Positions 50,237 to 60,495 of a stretch of 64,000 nucleotides of DNA are shown here, piece after piece; the stretch's first letter is position 1, and the number at the start of each line of letters is the position of its first letter. The stretch spans positions 1 through 64,000 of the forward strand of contig NZ_BSEJ01000012.1 in NCBI RefSeq assembly GCF_027921765.1. The letters are read 5' to 3'. This DNA comes from Microbacterium barkeri. GTDB taxonomy: Bacteria; Actinomycetota; Actinomycetes; Actinomycetales; Microbacteriaceae. The notes beneath the pieces are model-generated. The model ran no database searches, was not told the origin of the DNA, and saw only the letters and a program-made list of their open reading frames with translations. Both the position numbers and the translations under genes were made by a program.

Positions 50237-51675
50237 CGGGCTCGACGGGGCGCCCCGGCACGTGGCTCGCGTGGACGCGCACGCTGCCGCTCGAGGGCGA
50301 CACCGAGGCGATCTTCGCCGCGCTGCACGGCGCGGACGGCGGGACAGCGGTCTGGCTCGACAGCGCCCAGCAGGCGTACGGCATGGGCCGCTGGTCGATC
50401 ATCGGCGCGCCGGAGGGGCCGCGCGATCACGTCGTGGAGTTCTGGGCGGCGGACGGCCGGGTGCGGATCGACGGGGCCGACGCGGGATCGGGGATCGACC
50501 TGTGGGAGCTCCTCGCCGAGCGCCTCGACGCGAACCCGGTCGATGCGCCGGCCGATCTCCCGTTCGCCGGAGGCTACGTGGGCGCGATCGGCTACGGCGT
50601 CAAGGACATCGGCACGCGGCGGCGGATGCCCGAGCCCGACGCCCAGCTCGTGCACCTCAGCCGGTTCGTCGTCGTCGACCACGTCGACGCCGTCGTGCAG
50701 GTCGTCGCGACCGGTCCCGCATCCGACGAGGCGGACGCGCGCTCCTGGATCGCCGCGACGGCCCGCCGGCTCGGCGAGATCGCGCCGCTCGCGCCGCCGC
50801 TCGCGCCGCCGTCCGCGGGCGCCGCTGAGGCCTCGGTGACCCGCGTGCGCTACCGGCGCGACCTCGACGCCGTCCGCTCATGGCTCCTCGCGGGGGACTC
50901 CTACGAGGCCTGCTACACCTACACGCTGCGGTGCCCGGTCGACGACGCGCCCTTCGAGGCGTACCGGCGGCTGCGGCGCGCCAACCCCGCTCCCTACGCG
51001 TCGTACCTGCGGATGCCGGGCCGGACCATCCTGTCCTGCTCGCCCGAGCGCTATCTCACGGTCTCGCGCTCGGGCTGGGCCGAGACGAAGCCGATCAAGG
51101 GCACCGCGCGACGCCTCGCCGATCCCGCGGCCGACCGCGCGGCGGCGGCCGCGCTCGCCGCGGACCCGAAGACGCGCAGCGAGAACCTCATGATCGTCGA
51201 CCTGCTGCGCAACGACCTGGGCCGGATCAGCGCCCCGGGCACCGTCGACGTGCCCCAGCTCATGGCCGTGGAGACGTATGCGACGGTGCACCAGCTCGTG
51301 ACCTCGGTGCGGGCGCGCCTGCTGCCGCGCCCCGCCGCGGGCGTGCGGGCCGCGGGGGCGCTGTTCCCGCCGGGGTCGATGACGGGTGCGCCGAAGCGGC
51401 GCACGGTCGAGCTGCTCGATGCGCTCGAGGCGGAGCCGCGCGGGGTCTACGCCGGGGTCATTGGCGCCTTCTCGCGCTGCGGAGCCGTCGACCTGTCGGT
51501 CGTCATCCGCACCGCGGTCGTCGCCGACGGCGTCGCGCGCATCGGCACGGGCGGCGCGATCACGATCGACAGCGATCCCGCGGCCGAGGCCGACGAGACC
51601 GTCGCGAAGTCGGCGGCGATGCTGCGCGCCTTCGGCTGCACGCACCCCTTCGAAGACGGTCAGAGTCGCGCGTAG
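50233..51675 (+). CDS. pabB: Aminodeoxychorismate synthase component I
   Basis: A 480-residue chorismate-binding enzyme. GDSYEACYT, CSPERYLTVS, PIKGTARR, SENLMIVDLLRNDLGRIS and PPGSMTGAPKRRTVELLD are all present. The Lys of PIKGT separates PabB from TrpE, which has PIAGT, so the product is 4-amino-4-deoxychorismate. The ATG overlaps the pabA stop. The 3' end overlaps the convergent GntR gene by 16 bases. Confidence 0.93.
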   Translation: MTGSTGRPGTWLAWTRTLPLEGDTEAIFAALHGADGGTAVWLDSAQQAYGMGRWSIIGAPEGPRDHVVEFWAADGRVRIDGADAGSGIDLWELLAERLDANPVDAPADLPFAGGYVGAIGYGVKDIGTRRRMPEPDAQLVHLSRFVVVDHVDAVVQVVATGPASDEADARSWIAATARRLGEIAPLAPPLAPPSAGAAEASVTRVRYRRDLDAVRSWLLAGDSYEACYTYTLRCPVDDAPFEAYRRLRRANPAPYASYLRMPGRTILSCSPERYLTVSRSGWAETKPIKGTARRLADPAADRAAAAALAADPKTRSENLMIVDLLRNDLGRISAPGTVDVPQLMAVETYATVHQLVTSVRARLLPRPAAGVRAAGALFPPGSMTGAPKRRTVELLDALEAEPRGVYAGVIGAFSRCGAVDLSVVIRTAVVADGVARIGTGGAITIDSDPAAEADETVAKSAAMLRAFGCTHPFEDGQSRA

Positions 51676-52304
51676 ATCGCGTGGATCTCCCGGATGATCC
51701 GCTCGACGCCGTCGGCATCGCGCTCCGAGAGCGCCTCGCGCAGCCGCCGGTACCCGTCGCCCATCGCCGCGAGCAGGTCGTCCGGCACCGACTCGACGCC
51801 GTGCACCGCTCGCGCGAGCGCGAGGTTGATGTCGCGCGACGCGAGCTGGAGCTGCCGGCTGCGCGACTGCGCGAGGAGGTCGAGGTAGAAGTCGTCGAGC
51901 CGCTTCCGATGGGCGTCGGCGTCGCCGGTCTCGGCGAGGATCGCGTCGAGGAGCGAGAGCGCGTGCGCGAGCTCGTCGTCGGTCATCCGCTCGGCCGCGA
52001 GGCGCCCCGCCCATCCGGCCTGGTTGCCCGCGTACTCGAAGGCGTCCCGGGCGATCTCGGGCGTCATCTCGGTCACGCGCGTGTATCTGCTCGCGACCAT
52101 CTCGATGAGGCCGATGCGCTCGAGATGGAGGAAGGCCTCACGCACCGGCATGCGGGACACGCCGAGCTGGGCGGCGACCTCGTCGTCCTTGATCTGGGCC
52201 CCGGGCGCGAGCTCTCCCGACACGATCGACGCGGCGATGCGCTCGAAGACGAGCTCGCTCAGTCGAGTGGGTGCCGGGGGCCGCAGGGGCGTGAAGTCGC
52301 TCAT
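51660..52304 (-). CDS. GntR-family (FCD domain) transcriptional regulator
   Basis: A 214-residue protein with an N-terminal winged helix (IKDDEVAAQLGVSRMPVREAFLHLERIGLIEMV) and an FCD-like helical C-terminus. It ends inside the last codons of pabB on the other strand. The next gene on its strand is the MFS transporter upstream, but a terminator lies between, so it is probably transcribed alone. Confidence 0.88.
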   Translation of the reverse strand: MSDFTPLRPPAPTRLSELVFERIAASIVSGELAPGAQIKDDEVAAQLGVSRMPVREAFLHLERIGLIEMVASRYTRVTEMTPEIARDAFEYAGNQAGWAGRLAAERMTDDELAHALSLLDAILAETGDADAHRKRLDDFYLDLLAQSRSRQLQLASRDINLALARAVHGVESVPDDLLAAMGDGYRRLREALSERDADGVERIIREIHAIYARL

Positions 52305-52373
52305 CGCGATACCGATATGACGCGCATGTTCGCAGTGTAGGGCCGCGCGCGCTCCGGGCGCGATACCCAGGTG

Positions 52374-52414
52374 CCCGTGGAGTCGCGGCGCGCTCGGCGC
52401 CGAGACTCCACGGG
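52374..52414 (-). terminator. Hairpin terminator after the MFS transporter gene
   Basis: CCCGTGGAGTC (52374-52384) pairs with GACTCCACGGG (52404-52414), with a GC-rich inner loop. It lies nine bases past the MFS stop. Confidence 0.78.
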
Positions 52415-52422
52415 GCGCCGCA

Positions 52423-53652
52423 TCAGTCGGCGTCGCCGACGAGGACGGCCTGAGCCTGGTCGACCGCGGTCTCGTGGCCCGTGTCGGCGCGCGCGAGCAG
52501 ACGGCGTCCGCTCACGACGATGACGGCGGCGATGAGCGCGGCGATCGCCCCGAACACGTAGGGCGCGGTGTCGCCCCAATGCTCGGCGAGCACGGCCGCG
52601 AGGGGCGGCGCGGCGGCGCCGCCGAGGAAGCGCACGCCCGAGTACGACGACGACGCGATCGAGCGCGGGATGTCGGTCGCCTCCATCACGGTCTCCGTGA
52701 GGATCGTGTTCATGAAGCCGAACAGCAGCCCGCCCACGACGATGCACGTCACGAGCGCGGGCTTGCTGTGGACGAGGAGCCCCGCGACGACGAGGTCGAC
52801 CGCGATGAGCGGGAGGATGATCGCGATCGCCGTCGTCCTGCGCACGACGTGCAGGAGCAGCGGCGCGCCCCAGATCGAGGTGATCGCGAGGCCGAGCCCC
52901 CAGCCGAAGAAGGTGAAGCCGATGCCGAGCGCCGAGAAGCCGAGCGGGAACGGCGAGTAGGCGAGCAGGACGAAGAACGCGATGTTGTAGAAGATCGCGG
53001 CCGTCGCGAGCAGGCCGAGTGCCGGCGTCGCGAGCGCGCGGAATGCCGCCGTGAGGCGCACGGGCTCCGGGCGGTCGGCCGGTGCCCTGAGCAGCACGGC
53101 GATCGCCATGATGGCGATGGCCATGAGGGTCGCGACGCCGAAGAAGGGAGCGCGCCAGGTCACCTCTCCGAGCAGACCGCCGACGAGCGGGCCCACGGCG
53201 AGACCGAGGCCGAGCGCGGCCTCGTAGAGCATGATCGCGTTCGCGCTGCCGCCGGCCGCCGCGCCGACGATCGTCGCGAGGGCCGTCGAGATGAAGAGCG
53301 CGTTGCCGAGGCCCCAGCCCGCGCGGAAGCCGATCACGGCGTCGACCGAGCCGCTGACAGCGCACAGGAACGCGAACACGAGGATGAACCCGAGCCCGAT
53401 GAGGAGGGTGCGCTTGGCGCCGATGCGGCTCGAGACGAAGCTCGTGAAGAGCATCATGAGCCCCGTGATGACGAGGTAGCTCGTGAAGAGCAGCTCGCTC
53501 TCGGCGGGGGTCGCGTGCAGCTGCTCCGCGATCGCGGGCAGGATCGGGTCGACGAGGCCGATCCCCATGAACGCGACGACGCTCGCGAATGCGACCGCCC
53601 ACACCTGCATCGGCTGGCGCCAGATCGACGCCGTTCTCTCTCCTGAGCTCAT
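52423..53652 (-). CDS. MFS drug/metabolite exporter
   Basis: A 409-residue protein with twelve hydrophobic segments. SVVAFMGIGLVDPILPAIAEQLHATPAESELLFTSYLVITGLMMLF carries the MFS motif C-like proline of drug exporters, and SSRIGAKRTLLIGLGFILV is the helix 2-3 motif A. It overlaps the MarR gene in ATGA, which lies upstream in the same operon. The pair is typical of an exporter with its repressor. Exported compound unknown. Confidence 0.9.
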   Translation of the reverse strand: MSSGERTASIWRQPMQVWAVAFASVVAFMGIGLVDPILPAIAEQLHATPAESELLFTSYLVITGLMMLFTSFVSSRIGAKRTLLIGLGFILVFAFLCAVSGSVDAVIGFRAGWGLGNALFISTALATIVGAAAGGSANAIMLYEAALGLGLAVGPLVGGLLGEVTWRAPFFGVATLMAIAIMAIAVLLRAPADRPEPVRLTAAFRALATPALGLLATAAIFYNIAFFVLLAYSPFPLGFSALGIGFTFFGWGLGLAITSIWGAPLLLHVVRRTTAIAIILPLIAVDLVVAGLLVHSKPALVTCIVVGGLLFGFMNTILTETVMEATDIPRSIASSSYSGVRFLGGAAAPPLAAVLAEHWGDTAPYVFGAIAALIAAVIVVSGRRLLARADTGHETAVDQAQAVLVGDAD

Positions 53653-54101
53653 CGTGCCGAGCTCTCCTCTCCGTTCGCGGGCCGCGCGTCGGCCATCCGC
53701 TGCGTGAGCAGCTCGGCCGAGGTGCGCAGCGCCTGCCATTCGCTGTCGCTGAGATCCGCGAAGCGGGGGAGGAGCGCCTCGACGAGCTGCACGCGCCATG
53801 CGGCGTACGCCTGCTCGCCGCGCTCGGTGGCGGCCACGCGCACCGCGCGCGAGTCGTCCGGGTCGGGCTCGCGCGCGACGAGCCCCGCGTCGGCCATGCC
53901 GCCGATCAGGCGCGTGACGCCCGGCTGCGTGATGCGGCTGAGTCGAGCGAGCTCGCCGATGCGCAGCGGCCCCCGTTCGCGGAGGATCGCGAGGGTCCGC
54001 CACTGTGCGGCGGGCGCCTCGTTCCGGGTCTCGAGCGCCGCCACGCGGGTGAGCGCGTGCGCCGCGACGATGATGCTCTCGAGGTCCCGTGCGCGATCCA
54101 T
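53649..54101 (-). CDS. MarR-family transcriptional regulator
   Basis: A 150-residue winged-helix protein. RIGELARLSRITQPGVTRLIGGMADAGLVAREPDPDDSRAVRVAATERGEQAY covers the recognition helix and the wing with the DDSR signature. It precedes the exporter gene and overlaps it by four bases. A 26-base palindrome 10 bases upstream of its start is the likely operator, so it should repress itself and the exporter. Confidence 0.92.
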   Translation of the reverse strand: MDRARDLESIIVAAHALTRVAALETRNEAPAAQWRTLAILRERGPLRIGELARLSRITQPGVTRLIGGMADAGLVAREPDPDDSRAVRVAATERGEQAYAAWRVQLVEALLPRFADLSDSEWQALRTSAELLTQRMADARPANGEESSAR

Positions 54102-54110
54102 GTCAACAGC

Positions 54111-54136
54111 ATACCGCAGTTATATAACCACGGTAT
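54111..54136. promoter_or_regulatory. Palindromic MarR operator
   Basis: ATACCG and CGGTAT at the ends and GTTATATAAC in the middle form a near-perfect 26-base inverted repeat, with only the two CA spacers unpaired. It lies 10 bases before the MarR start, over the likely core promoter. Confidence 0.75.
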
Positions 54137-54177
54137 GGATATGGGGACGACGGAGCGACGAGCTGACGCCGCGAGCG

Positions 54178-54465
54178 TCAGCGGCGCTTGCGGCCGCGCG
54201 TGCCCTTGTCCTTCTTGCCGGGCTTCGGCGTGCCGGCGTACTTGTACTCCTTGCCGGCGATGGGGGAGTCCTCGGGGACGGCGCCGCCGCGCGAGGCGGT
54301 GCGGATGTCGCGGGCCTCGCCGATCGCGAGGGTGAGCGTGATCGCCCAGCTCAGCCAGGCGAGTGCGACGCGCCACGTGAACCGCTTGTCGTTCGATCCC
54401 TTCAGCAGCGAGTAGCCGCTCGTGATCGCGCCGAGGAGTCCGGTTCCCATGAGGTACTTGCGCAT
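54178..54465 (-). CDS. Small membrane protein of unknown function
   Basis: A 95-residue protein with a hydrophobic first segment (MGTGLLGAITSGYSLL), a second (VALAWLSWAITLTLAIG) and a very basic tail (GTPKPGKKDKGTRGRKRR). Not assigned to a family. It reads away from otsA and has GC third-position bias. Confidence 0.75.
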   Translation of the reverse strand: MRKYLMGTGLLGAITSGYSLLKGSNDKRFTWRVALAWLSWAITLTLAIGEARDIRTASRGGAVPEDSPIAGKEYKYAGTPKPGKKDKGTRGRKRR

Positions 54466-54636
54466 GCCCCCACGCTAGCGCGCGACCCGCGCGTGCGCAG
54501 AGGACGCCGTGGGGCTTGCGGCGTCTCGCGCGCGCTGGTATCGGACGCGGCGCCGTGCCGTCAAGGGCGCCGCGGGGGAGCGGGGTCGGCCGCGCGGCGC
54601 TGGCTAGACTGGCGAACCGGATACTCAAGGAGCGTC

Positions 54637-56052
54637 ATGGCCGAAGCGGATCTCGTCGTCGTAGCAAATCGCCTTCCCGTGGATCGGATCGAGGACGAGA
54701 CCGGCCAGCCGGCCTGGCGTCGCTCCCCGGGCGGTCTCGTGACGGCTCTCGAACAGGTCATGCACAAGGTCGACGGCGCGTGGGTGGGCTGGGCAGGCAA
54801 GCCGGGCCTCGACGTCGAGCCGTTCGACTTCGACGGCACGCACCTCGTGCCGATCCAGCTCAGCGCCGAGGAGCTCGAGGACTACTACGAGGGCTTCGCC
54901 AACGGCACGATCTGGCCGCTGTACCACGACGTCATCGCGACGCCGGTCTACAAGCGCCGCTGGTGGGACGCGTATGTCCGCGTGAACCGCCGCTTCGCCG
55001 AGGCCGCGGCCGAGGTCGCGTCGGAGGGCGGCTTCGTGTGGGTCCAGGACTACCAGCTCCAGCTCGTCCCGCAGATGCTCCGCGAGCTGCGGCCGGACGT
55101 CATCATCGGCTACTTCCACCACATCCCGTTCCCCGCCTACGGCCTCTACGCCCAGCTCCCGTGGCGCCGCCAGGTCGTCGAGGGTCTCCTCGGCGCCGAC
55201 GTCATCGGGTTCCAGCGGGTCGCCGACGCCGGCAACTTCCAGCGCTCGGTGCGGCGCATCCTCCGCTACGCGACGAGGAGCGACACGATCACCATCCCGC
55301 AGCCGGACGGCACCGCGCGCACGGCGATCGCGAAGGCGTACCCGATCTCGATCGACGCGCAGTCCTTCATCGAGCTGGCCCAGGATCCGGCCATCCGCGC
55401 TCGTGCGAAGGAGATCCGCGAGCAGCTCGGCAACCCCTCCAAGGTGCTCCTCGGGGTCGACCGCCTCGACTACACCAAGGGCATCCGGCACCGGCTCAAG
55501 GCGTTCGGCGAGCTCCTGCAGGACGGCCGCGTGCAGGTCGGCGACGTCACGCTCGTGCAGGTCGCGAGCCCCAGCCGGCCGGGTGTCGAGGCGTATCAGG
55601 AGCTCCGCGACGAGATCGAGCTCACGGTCGGCCGCATCAACGGCGACTACGACACGATCCACCACACGGCCATCCGCTACCTCCATCAGGGATTCCCGCG
55701 CGAGGAGATGGTCGCCCTCTACCTCGCGGCCGACGTCATGCTCGTCACGGCCCTGCGCGACGGCATGAACCTCGTCGCGAAGGAGTACGTCGCCGTGCAC
55801 TCGGACAACCGCGGCGTGCTCATGCTGAGCGAGTTCGCGGGGGCCGCCGATGAGCTCAGCAGCGCGCTGCTGGTCAATCCGCACGACATCGACGGCATGA
55901 AGGAGGCGATCATGCGCGCGATCGAGATGCCCCCGGCCGAGCAGTCGCGGCGGATGCGCAGCATGCGCCGGCGCGTGCTCGAGAACGACGTCGAGCGCTG
56001 GGGGCGCCGCTTCCTGGCCGACCTCGAGACCTACCGGGAGCGTCGCCGATGA
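54637..56052 (+). CDS. otsA: Trehalose-6-phosphate synthase
   Basis: A 471-residue GT20 enzyme that joins glucose from UDP- or GDP-glucose to glucose 6-phosphate. RSPGGLVTALEQV, GWAGKPG, the WVQDYQLQLVPQMLRELRPDVIIGYFHHIPFP segment, GVDRLDYTKGIRHRLKAF and DGMNLVAKEYVAVH are invariant family features. AAGGAG lies five bases before the ATG. It overlaps otsB in ATGA. The product protects the cell from osmotic and dry stress. Confidence 0.97.
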   Translation: MAEADLVVVANRLPVDRIEDETGQPAWRRSPGGLVTALEQVMHKVDGAWVGWAGKPGLDVEPFDFDGTHLVPIQLSAEELEDYYEGFANGTIWPLYHDVIATPVYKRRWWDAYVRVNRRFAEAAAEVASEGGFVWVQDYQLQLVPQMLRELRPDVIIGYFHHIPFPAYGLYAQLPWRRQVVEGLLGADVIGFQRVADAGNFQRSVRRILRYATRSDTITIPQPDGTARTAIAKAYPISIDAQSFIELAQDPAIRARAKEIREQLGNPSKVLLGVDRLDYTKGIRHRLKAFGELLQDGRVQVGDVTLVQVASPSRPGVEAYQELRDEIELTVGRINGDYDTIHHTAIRYLHQGFPREEMVALYLAADVMLVTALRDGMNLVAKEYVAVHSDNRGVLMLSEFAGAADELSSALLVNPHDIDGMKEAIMRAIEMPPAEQSRRMRSMRRRVLENDVERWGRRFLADLETYRERRR

Positions 56053-56846
56053 CCGGCGCGGCGCCCGTCGGCGACCCGCGCGCGCAGGCGGCCATCGCGT
56101 CGGTCGTGCAGACCCCGCGTCTGCTCGTGGCCCTCGACTTCGACGGCACCCTCGCGCCGCTCGTCGACGAGCCGCTCACGGCGAGGGCCATCCCCGAGGC
56201 CACGGCGGCGGTGGCGGCCCTCGCGGCCGCCCCCGACACGATCGTGGCGTTCGTCTCGGGGCGCACGCTCGCCGACCTCCGGGTGATCGCCGAGCACGAC
56301 GACGCCTCGCCCGTGTGGCTCTCCGGCTCGCACGGCGCTGAGCACTGGCGGCCCGCGGGAGCGGCGCCCGCGCCCGCCGCCGACGACGCCGATGAGCGGG
56401 CCGCAGCCGCCGCGCTGGTCGACGCGGCCGAGACCGCCGTCGCGGGGATGACCGGCGCGTGGATCGAGCGCAAGGCATTCGGATTCGCGCTGCACACGCG
56501 GCTGGCCGACGACGCGACGACCGCGGCCGCGCAGGACGCGGTCGACCGCCTCGTGGCGGAGCGCGCACCGGGATGGCGTCGCCGGACGGGGCGGGACGTC
56601 GTCGAGTTCGCGTGGCGGCACGAGGGCAAGGACTCGGCCGTCGCCGCGCTGCGCGAGGCGACGGGGGCGACGGCCGTGCTCTTCGCGGGCGACGACGTGA
56701 CCGATGAGGATGCGCTCCGCGCGCTCGGGGATGGCGACCTCGGCATCCGCGTCGGCGAGGGGGAGACCGCGGCCGCCGTGCGCGTCCCCGACGCCGCCGC
56801 TCTCGCCGCGCTGCTCAGCGAGATCGCGCGTCGTCGAGCATCCTGA
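56049..56846 (+). CDS. otsB: Trehalose-6-phosphate phosphatase
   Basis: A 265-residue HAD-family phosphatase. The nucleophile Asp is in VALDFDGTLAPLVDEP, and the later GDDVTDEDAL provides the metal-binding acidic residues; GKDSAVAAL holds the conserved Lys. It removes phosphate from the OtsA product to give trehalose. Four-base overlap with otsA. Confidence 0.94.
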   Translation: MTGAAPVGDPRAQAAIASVVQTPRLLVALDFDGTLAPLVDEPLTARAIPEATAAVAALAAAPDTIVAFVSGRTLADLRVIAEHDDASPVWLSGSHGAEHWRPAGAAPAPAADDADERAAAAALVDAAETAVAGMTGAWIERKAFGFALHTRLADDATTAAAQDAVDRLVAERAPGWRRRTGRDVVEFAWRHEGKDSAVAALREATGATAVLFAGDDVTDEDALRALGDGDLGIRVGEGETAAAVRVPDAAALAALLSEIARRRAS

Positions 56847-56921
56847 CCAGTCGCGCGCGCCCTGGTCGACCCACCTGCGCAGCGGCACGGCGGCGCCCTG
56901 CGCGGGGAATAGACTTCCAGC

Positions 56922-58625
56922 GTGAGCGATACCCCTGAGATCGACATCAAGCCCCGCAGCCGCGTGGTGACGGACGGCATCGAGGCCACGACGTCGCGCG
57001 GCATGCTCCGCGCCGTGGGCATGGGAGACGCCGACTGGGACAAGCCCCAGATCGGCATCGCCTCGAGCTGGAACGAGATCACCCCCTGCAACCTGTCGCT
57101 CGACCGGCTCGCGCAGGGCGCGAAGGAGGGCGTGCACTCGGGCGGGGGCTACCCGCTCCAGTTCGGCACCGTCTCGGTCTCGGACGGCATCTCCATGGGC
57201 CACGAGGGCATGCACTTCTCGCTCGTGAGCCGTGAGGTCATCGCCGACAGCGTCGAGACCGTCATCATGGCCGAGCGCCTCGACGGCACGGTCCTGCTCG
57301 CGGGCTGCGACAAGTCGATCCCCGGCATGCTCATGGCCAGCGCGCGGCTCGGGCTGTCCAGCGTCTTCCTCTACGCCGGCTCGATCGCACCCGGCTGGGT
57401 CAAGCTCTCGGACGGCACCGAGAAGGACATCACGATCATCGACTCCTTCGAGGCCGTGGGCGCGTGCCGCGCGGGCCTCATGTCGGAGGAGGACCTCAAG
57501 CGCATCGAGTGCGCCTTCGCCCCGGGCGAGGGAGCCTGCGGCGGCATGTACACGGCCAACACGATGGCCTCGGTGGCCGAGGCGCTCGGCCTGAGCCTGC
57601 CCGGATCGGCCGCGCCGCCCGCGGCCGACCGCCGGCGCGACTACTTCGCGCACCGGTCGGGCGAGGCCGTCGTCGAGCTGCTGCGGCAGGGCATCACGAC
57701 CAAGGACATCCTGACGAAGGAGTCGTTCGAGAACGCGATCGCGCTCGCGATGGCCCTCGGCGGCTCGACGAACGTGGTGCTGCACCTGCTCGCGATCGCA
57801 CGCGAGGCCGAGGTCGAGCTGAGCCTGCACGACTTCAACCGCATCGGCGACCGCGTGCCGCACGTGGCCGACATGAAGCCGTTCGGAAAGTACGTCATGA
57901 ACGACGTCGACCGCCACGGCGGCATCCCCGTCATCATGAAGGCGATGCTCGACGAGGGACTCATCCACGGCGATGCGCTCACCGTCACCGGCAAGACCGT
58001 CGCGGAGAACCTGCGCGAGCTCGACCCCGACCCGATCGACGGCACGGTGGTCCACCGCTTCGACGACCCGATCCACGCGACCGGCGGGCTCACCATCCTG
58101 CACGGCTCGCTCGCGCCCGAGGGGGCGGTCGTCAAGACCGCCGGCTTCGACGCGTCGGTGTTCGAGGGCCCCGCGCGCGTGTTCGAGCGCGAGCGCGGCG
58201 CCATGGACGCGCTCGCGAACGGCGAGATCGCCGCGGGCGACGTGGTGGTCATCCGCTACGAGGGCCCCAAGGGCGGCCCCGGCATGCGCGAGATGCTCGC
58301 GATCACGGCGGCCATCAAGGGCGCTGGCCTCGGCAGGGATGTACTACTCTTGACAGACGGTCGATTCTCAGGCGGCACAACCGGGCTGTGCATCGGCCAT
58401 ATCGCACCAGAGGCGGTGGACGCTGGTCCCATCGCCTTCGTGCGCGATGGTGATCTGATCAGGGTCGATATCGCGGCTCGCACTCTCGACCTACTCGTCG
58501 ACGAAGCAGAGCTGAGCTCCCGCCGGGAAGGCTGGGAGCCCCTGCCCCCGCGCTACACCCGAGGCGTTCTGGCCAAGTACTCCAAGCTCGTGCGCTCCGC
58601 CGCGGAAGGCGCGACGACCGGCTGA
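56922..58625 (+). CDS. ilvD: Dihydroxy-acid dehydratase
   Basis: A 567-residue IlvD/Edd-family enzyme of usual length. The iron-sulfur cysteines are in [20 protein letters not shown] and [14 protein letters not shown], and [14 protein letters not shown] is the conserved C-terminal motif. It converts 2,3-dihydroxy-3-methylvalerate and -isovalerate to the 2-oxo acids of isoleucine and valine synthesis. It starts at GTG 56922 with a TAGACT -10-like box 12 bases upstream, suggesting a leaderless transcript. The last ~200 bases have clearly different codon use from the rest. Confidence 0.96.
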   Translation: MSDTPEIDIKPRSRVVTDGIEATTSRGMLRAVGMGDADWDKPQIGIASSWNEITPCNLSLDRLAQGAKEGVHSGGGYPLQFGTVSVSDGISMGHEGMHFSLVSREVIADSVETVIMAERLDGTVLLAGCDKSIPGMLMASARLGLSSVFLYAGSIAPGWVKLSDGTEKDITIIDSFEAVGACRAGLMSEEDLKRIECAFAPGEGACGGMYTANTMASVAEALGLSLPGSAAPPAADRRRDYFAHRSGEAVVELLRQGITTKDILTKESFENAIALAMALGGSTNVVLHLLAIAREAEVELSLHDFNRIGDRVPHVADMKPFGKYVMNDVDRHGGIPVIMKAMLDEGLIHGDALTVTGKTVAENLRELDPDPIDGTVVHRFDDPIHATGGLTILHGSLAPEGAVVKTAGFDASVFEGPARVFERERGAMDALANGEIAAGDVVVIRYEGPKGGPGMREMLAITAAIKGAGLGRDVLLLTDGRFSGGTTGLCIGHIAPEAVDAGPIAFVRDGDLIRVDIAARTLDLLVDEAELSSRREGWEPLPPRYTRGVLAKYSKLVRSAAEGATTG

Positions 58626-58688
58626 GCCGGTCCCGGCCCCGCCGCGTCCGCTGAGCACCCACTCGACCAACAGCGAGGAAGCATCATC

Positions 58689-60494
58689 ATGCCTGCCGAA
58701 ACCGCACCGGCCGTTCCGCGGCCACCCGCTCGCACCTCCGCGCAAGCGCCCGTGCTCACGGGCGCCGAGGCGGTCGTCCGCTCGCTCGAGCTGCTGGGCG
58801 TCACCGACGTCTTCGGCCTTCCGGGCGGCGCCATCCTGCCCGTCTACGACCCGCTCATGTCGGCGGCCTCCCTGCGCCACATCCTCGTCCGGCACGAGCA
58901 GGGTGGCGGCCACGCGGCGGAGGGCTACGCCTCGGCCAGCGGCAAGGTCGGCGTGACGATCGCGACGAGCGGCCCGGGCGCGACCAACCTCGTGACCGCG
59001 ATCGCCGACGCGTACATGGACTCGGTGCCGATGCTGGCCATCACCGGCCAGGTGTTCTCCACGCTCATGGGCACCGACGCGTTCCAGGAGGCCGACATCG
59101 TCGGCATCACGATGCCGATCACGAAGCACTCCTTCCTCGTGAAGGACGCCGCCGAGATCCCCGGCGCGATCGCCGCGGCGTACGAGATCGCCTCGACCGG
59201 CCGCCCCGGGCCCGTGCTCGTCGACATCACGAAGGACGCGCAGCAGGCCGAGGCCCCGTTCGTCTGGCCGCCCCGCTACGAGCTGCCGGGCTACCGCCCT
59301 GTCACGAAGGCGCACGGCAAGCAGATCCAGGCCGCCGTGTCGCTCATCGCTGAGGCGCGCAAGCCCGTCCTCTACGTCGGCGGCGGCGTCATCCGCGGCC
59401 GCGCGGCGGAGGAGCTGAAGACCTTCGCGGAGGCGACAGGCGCGCCCGTCGTCACCACGCTCATGGCGCGCGGCGCGTTCCCCGACTCCCACTCGCAGCA
59501 CCTCGGCATGCCCGGCATGCACGGGGCGGTGCCGGCCGTGCTCGCCCTCCAGGAGAGCGACCTCATCGTCGCCCTCGGCGCGCGCTTCGACGACCGCGTC
59601 ACTGGCAAGGCGGCGCTCTTCGCCCCGCACGCGAAGGTGGTGCACGTCGACATCGACCCCGCCGAGATCTCCAAGATCCGCACGGCCGACGTGCCGATCG
59701 TGGGCGACCTCAAGGAGGTGCTCGTCGATCTCGACACGGCGTTCCGCTCGACGACGCAGGGCGGCGCACCGGACTACGACGAGTGGTGGGCCTACCTGCG
59801 CGGCCTGCAGGATCAGTACCCGCTCGGCTTCGCCCCGACGACCGACGGGCTGCTCTCGCCGCAGCACGTCATCCAGCGGATCGGCGAGCTCACCGGCCCC
59901 GAGGCGGTCTACGCCGCGGGCGTGGGGCAGCACCAGATGTGGGCGGCGCAGTTCATCAAGTACGAGCGCCCGAACTCGTGGCTGAACTCCGGTGGCGCCG
60001 GCACGATGGGGTACTCGATCCCCGCCGCGATGGGCGCGAAGGTCGCCGAGCCGCACCGCGTGGTGTGGGCGATCGACGGCGACGGCTGCTTCCAGATGAC
60101 GAACCAGGAGCTCGCCACGTGCGCGCTCAACGACATCCCGATCAAGGTCGCGATCATCAACAACTCGTCGCTCGGGATGGTGCGGCAGTGGCAGACGCTG
60201 TTCTACGACGGCCGCTACTCGAACACCGATCTCCAGACGGGCCACGACACCGTCCGCATCCCCGACTTCGTCAAGCTGGCCGAGGCGTACGGCTGCCTCG
60301 CGATCCGCGTCGAGCGGGAGGACCAGATCGACGACGCGATCCGCCTCGCGCTCGAGACGAACGACCGCCCCGTCGTGATCGACTTCGTCGTGAGCGCCGA
60401 CGCCATGGTGTGGCCGATGGTGCCGCAGGGCGTCAGCAACAGCTACATCCAGTACGCGCGCGACCACTCGCCCGCCTTCTCCGAGGAGGACTGA
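58689..60494 (+). CDS. ilvB: Acetolactate synthase, large subunit
   Basis: A 601-residue ThDP enzyme. [15 protein letters not shown] and [22 protein letters not shown] contain the activating Glu, [19 protein letters not shown] and [12 protein letters not shown] are acetohydroxyacid synthase marks, and the ThDP motif is [35 protein letters not shown]. It forms acetolactate and acetohydroxybutyrate. It lies in ilvD-ilvB-ilvN-ilvC order, with GAGGAAG before the ATG. Confidence 0.97.
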   Translation: MPAETAPAVPRPPARTSAQAPVLTGAEAVVRSLELLGVTDVFGLPGGAILPVYDPLMSAASLRHILVRHEQGGGHAAEGYASASGKVGVTIATSGPGATNLVTAIADAYMDSVPMLAITGQVFSTLMGTDAFQEADIVGITMPITKHSFLVKDAAEIPGAIAAAYEIASTGRPGPVLVDITKDAQQAEAPFVWPPRYELPGYRPVTKAHGKQIQAAVSLIAEARKPVLYVGGGVIRGRAAEELKTFAEATGAPVVTTLMARGAFPDSHSQHLGMPGMHGAVPAVLALQESDLIVALGARFDDRVTGKAALFAPHAKVVHVDIDPAEISKIRTADVPIVGDLKEVLVDLDTAFRSTTQGGAPDYDEWWAYLRGLQDQYPLGFAPTTDGLLSPQHVIQRIGELTGPEAVYAAGVGQHQMWAAQFIKYERPNSWLNSGGAGTMGYSIPAAMGAKVAEPHRVVWAIDGDGCFQMTNQELATCALNDIPIKVAIINNSSLGMVRQWQTLFYDGRYSNTDLQTGHDTVRIPDFVKLAEAYGCLAIRVEREDQIDDAIRLALETNDRPVVIDFVVSADAMVWPMVPQGVSNSYIQYARDHSPAFSEED

Positions 60495-60495
60495 C

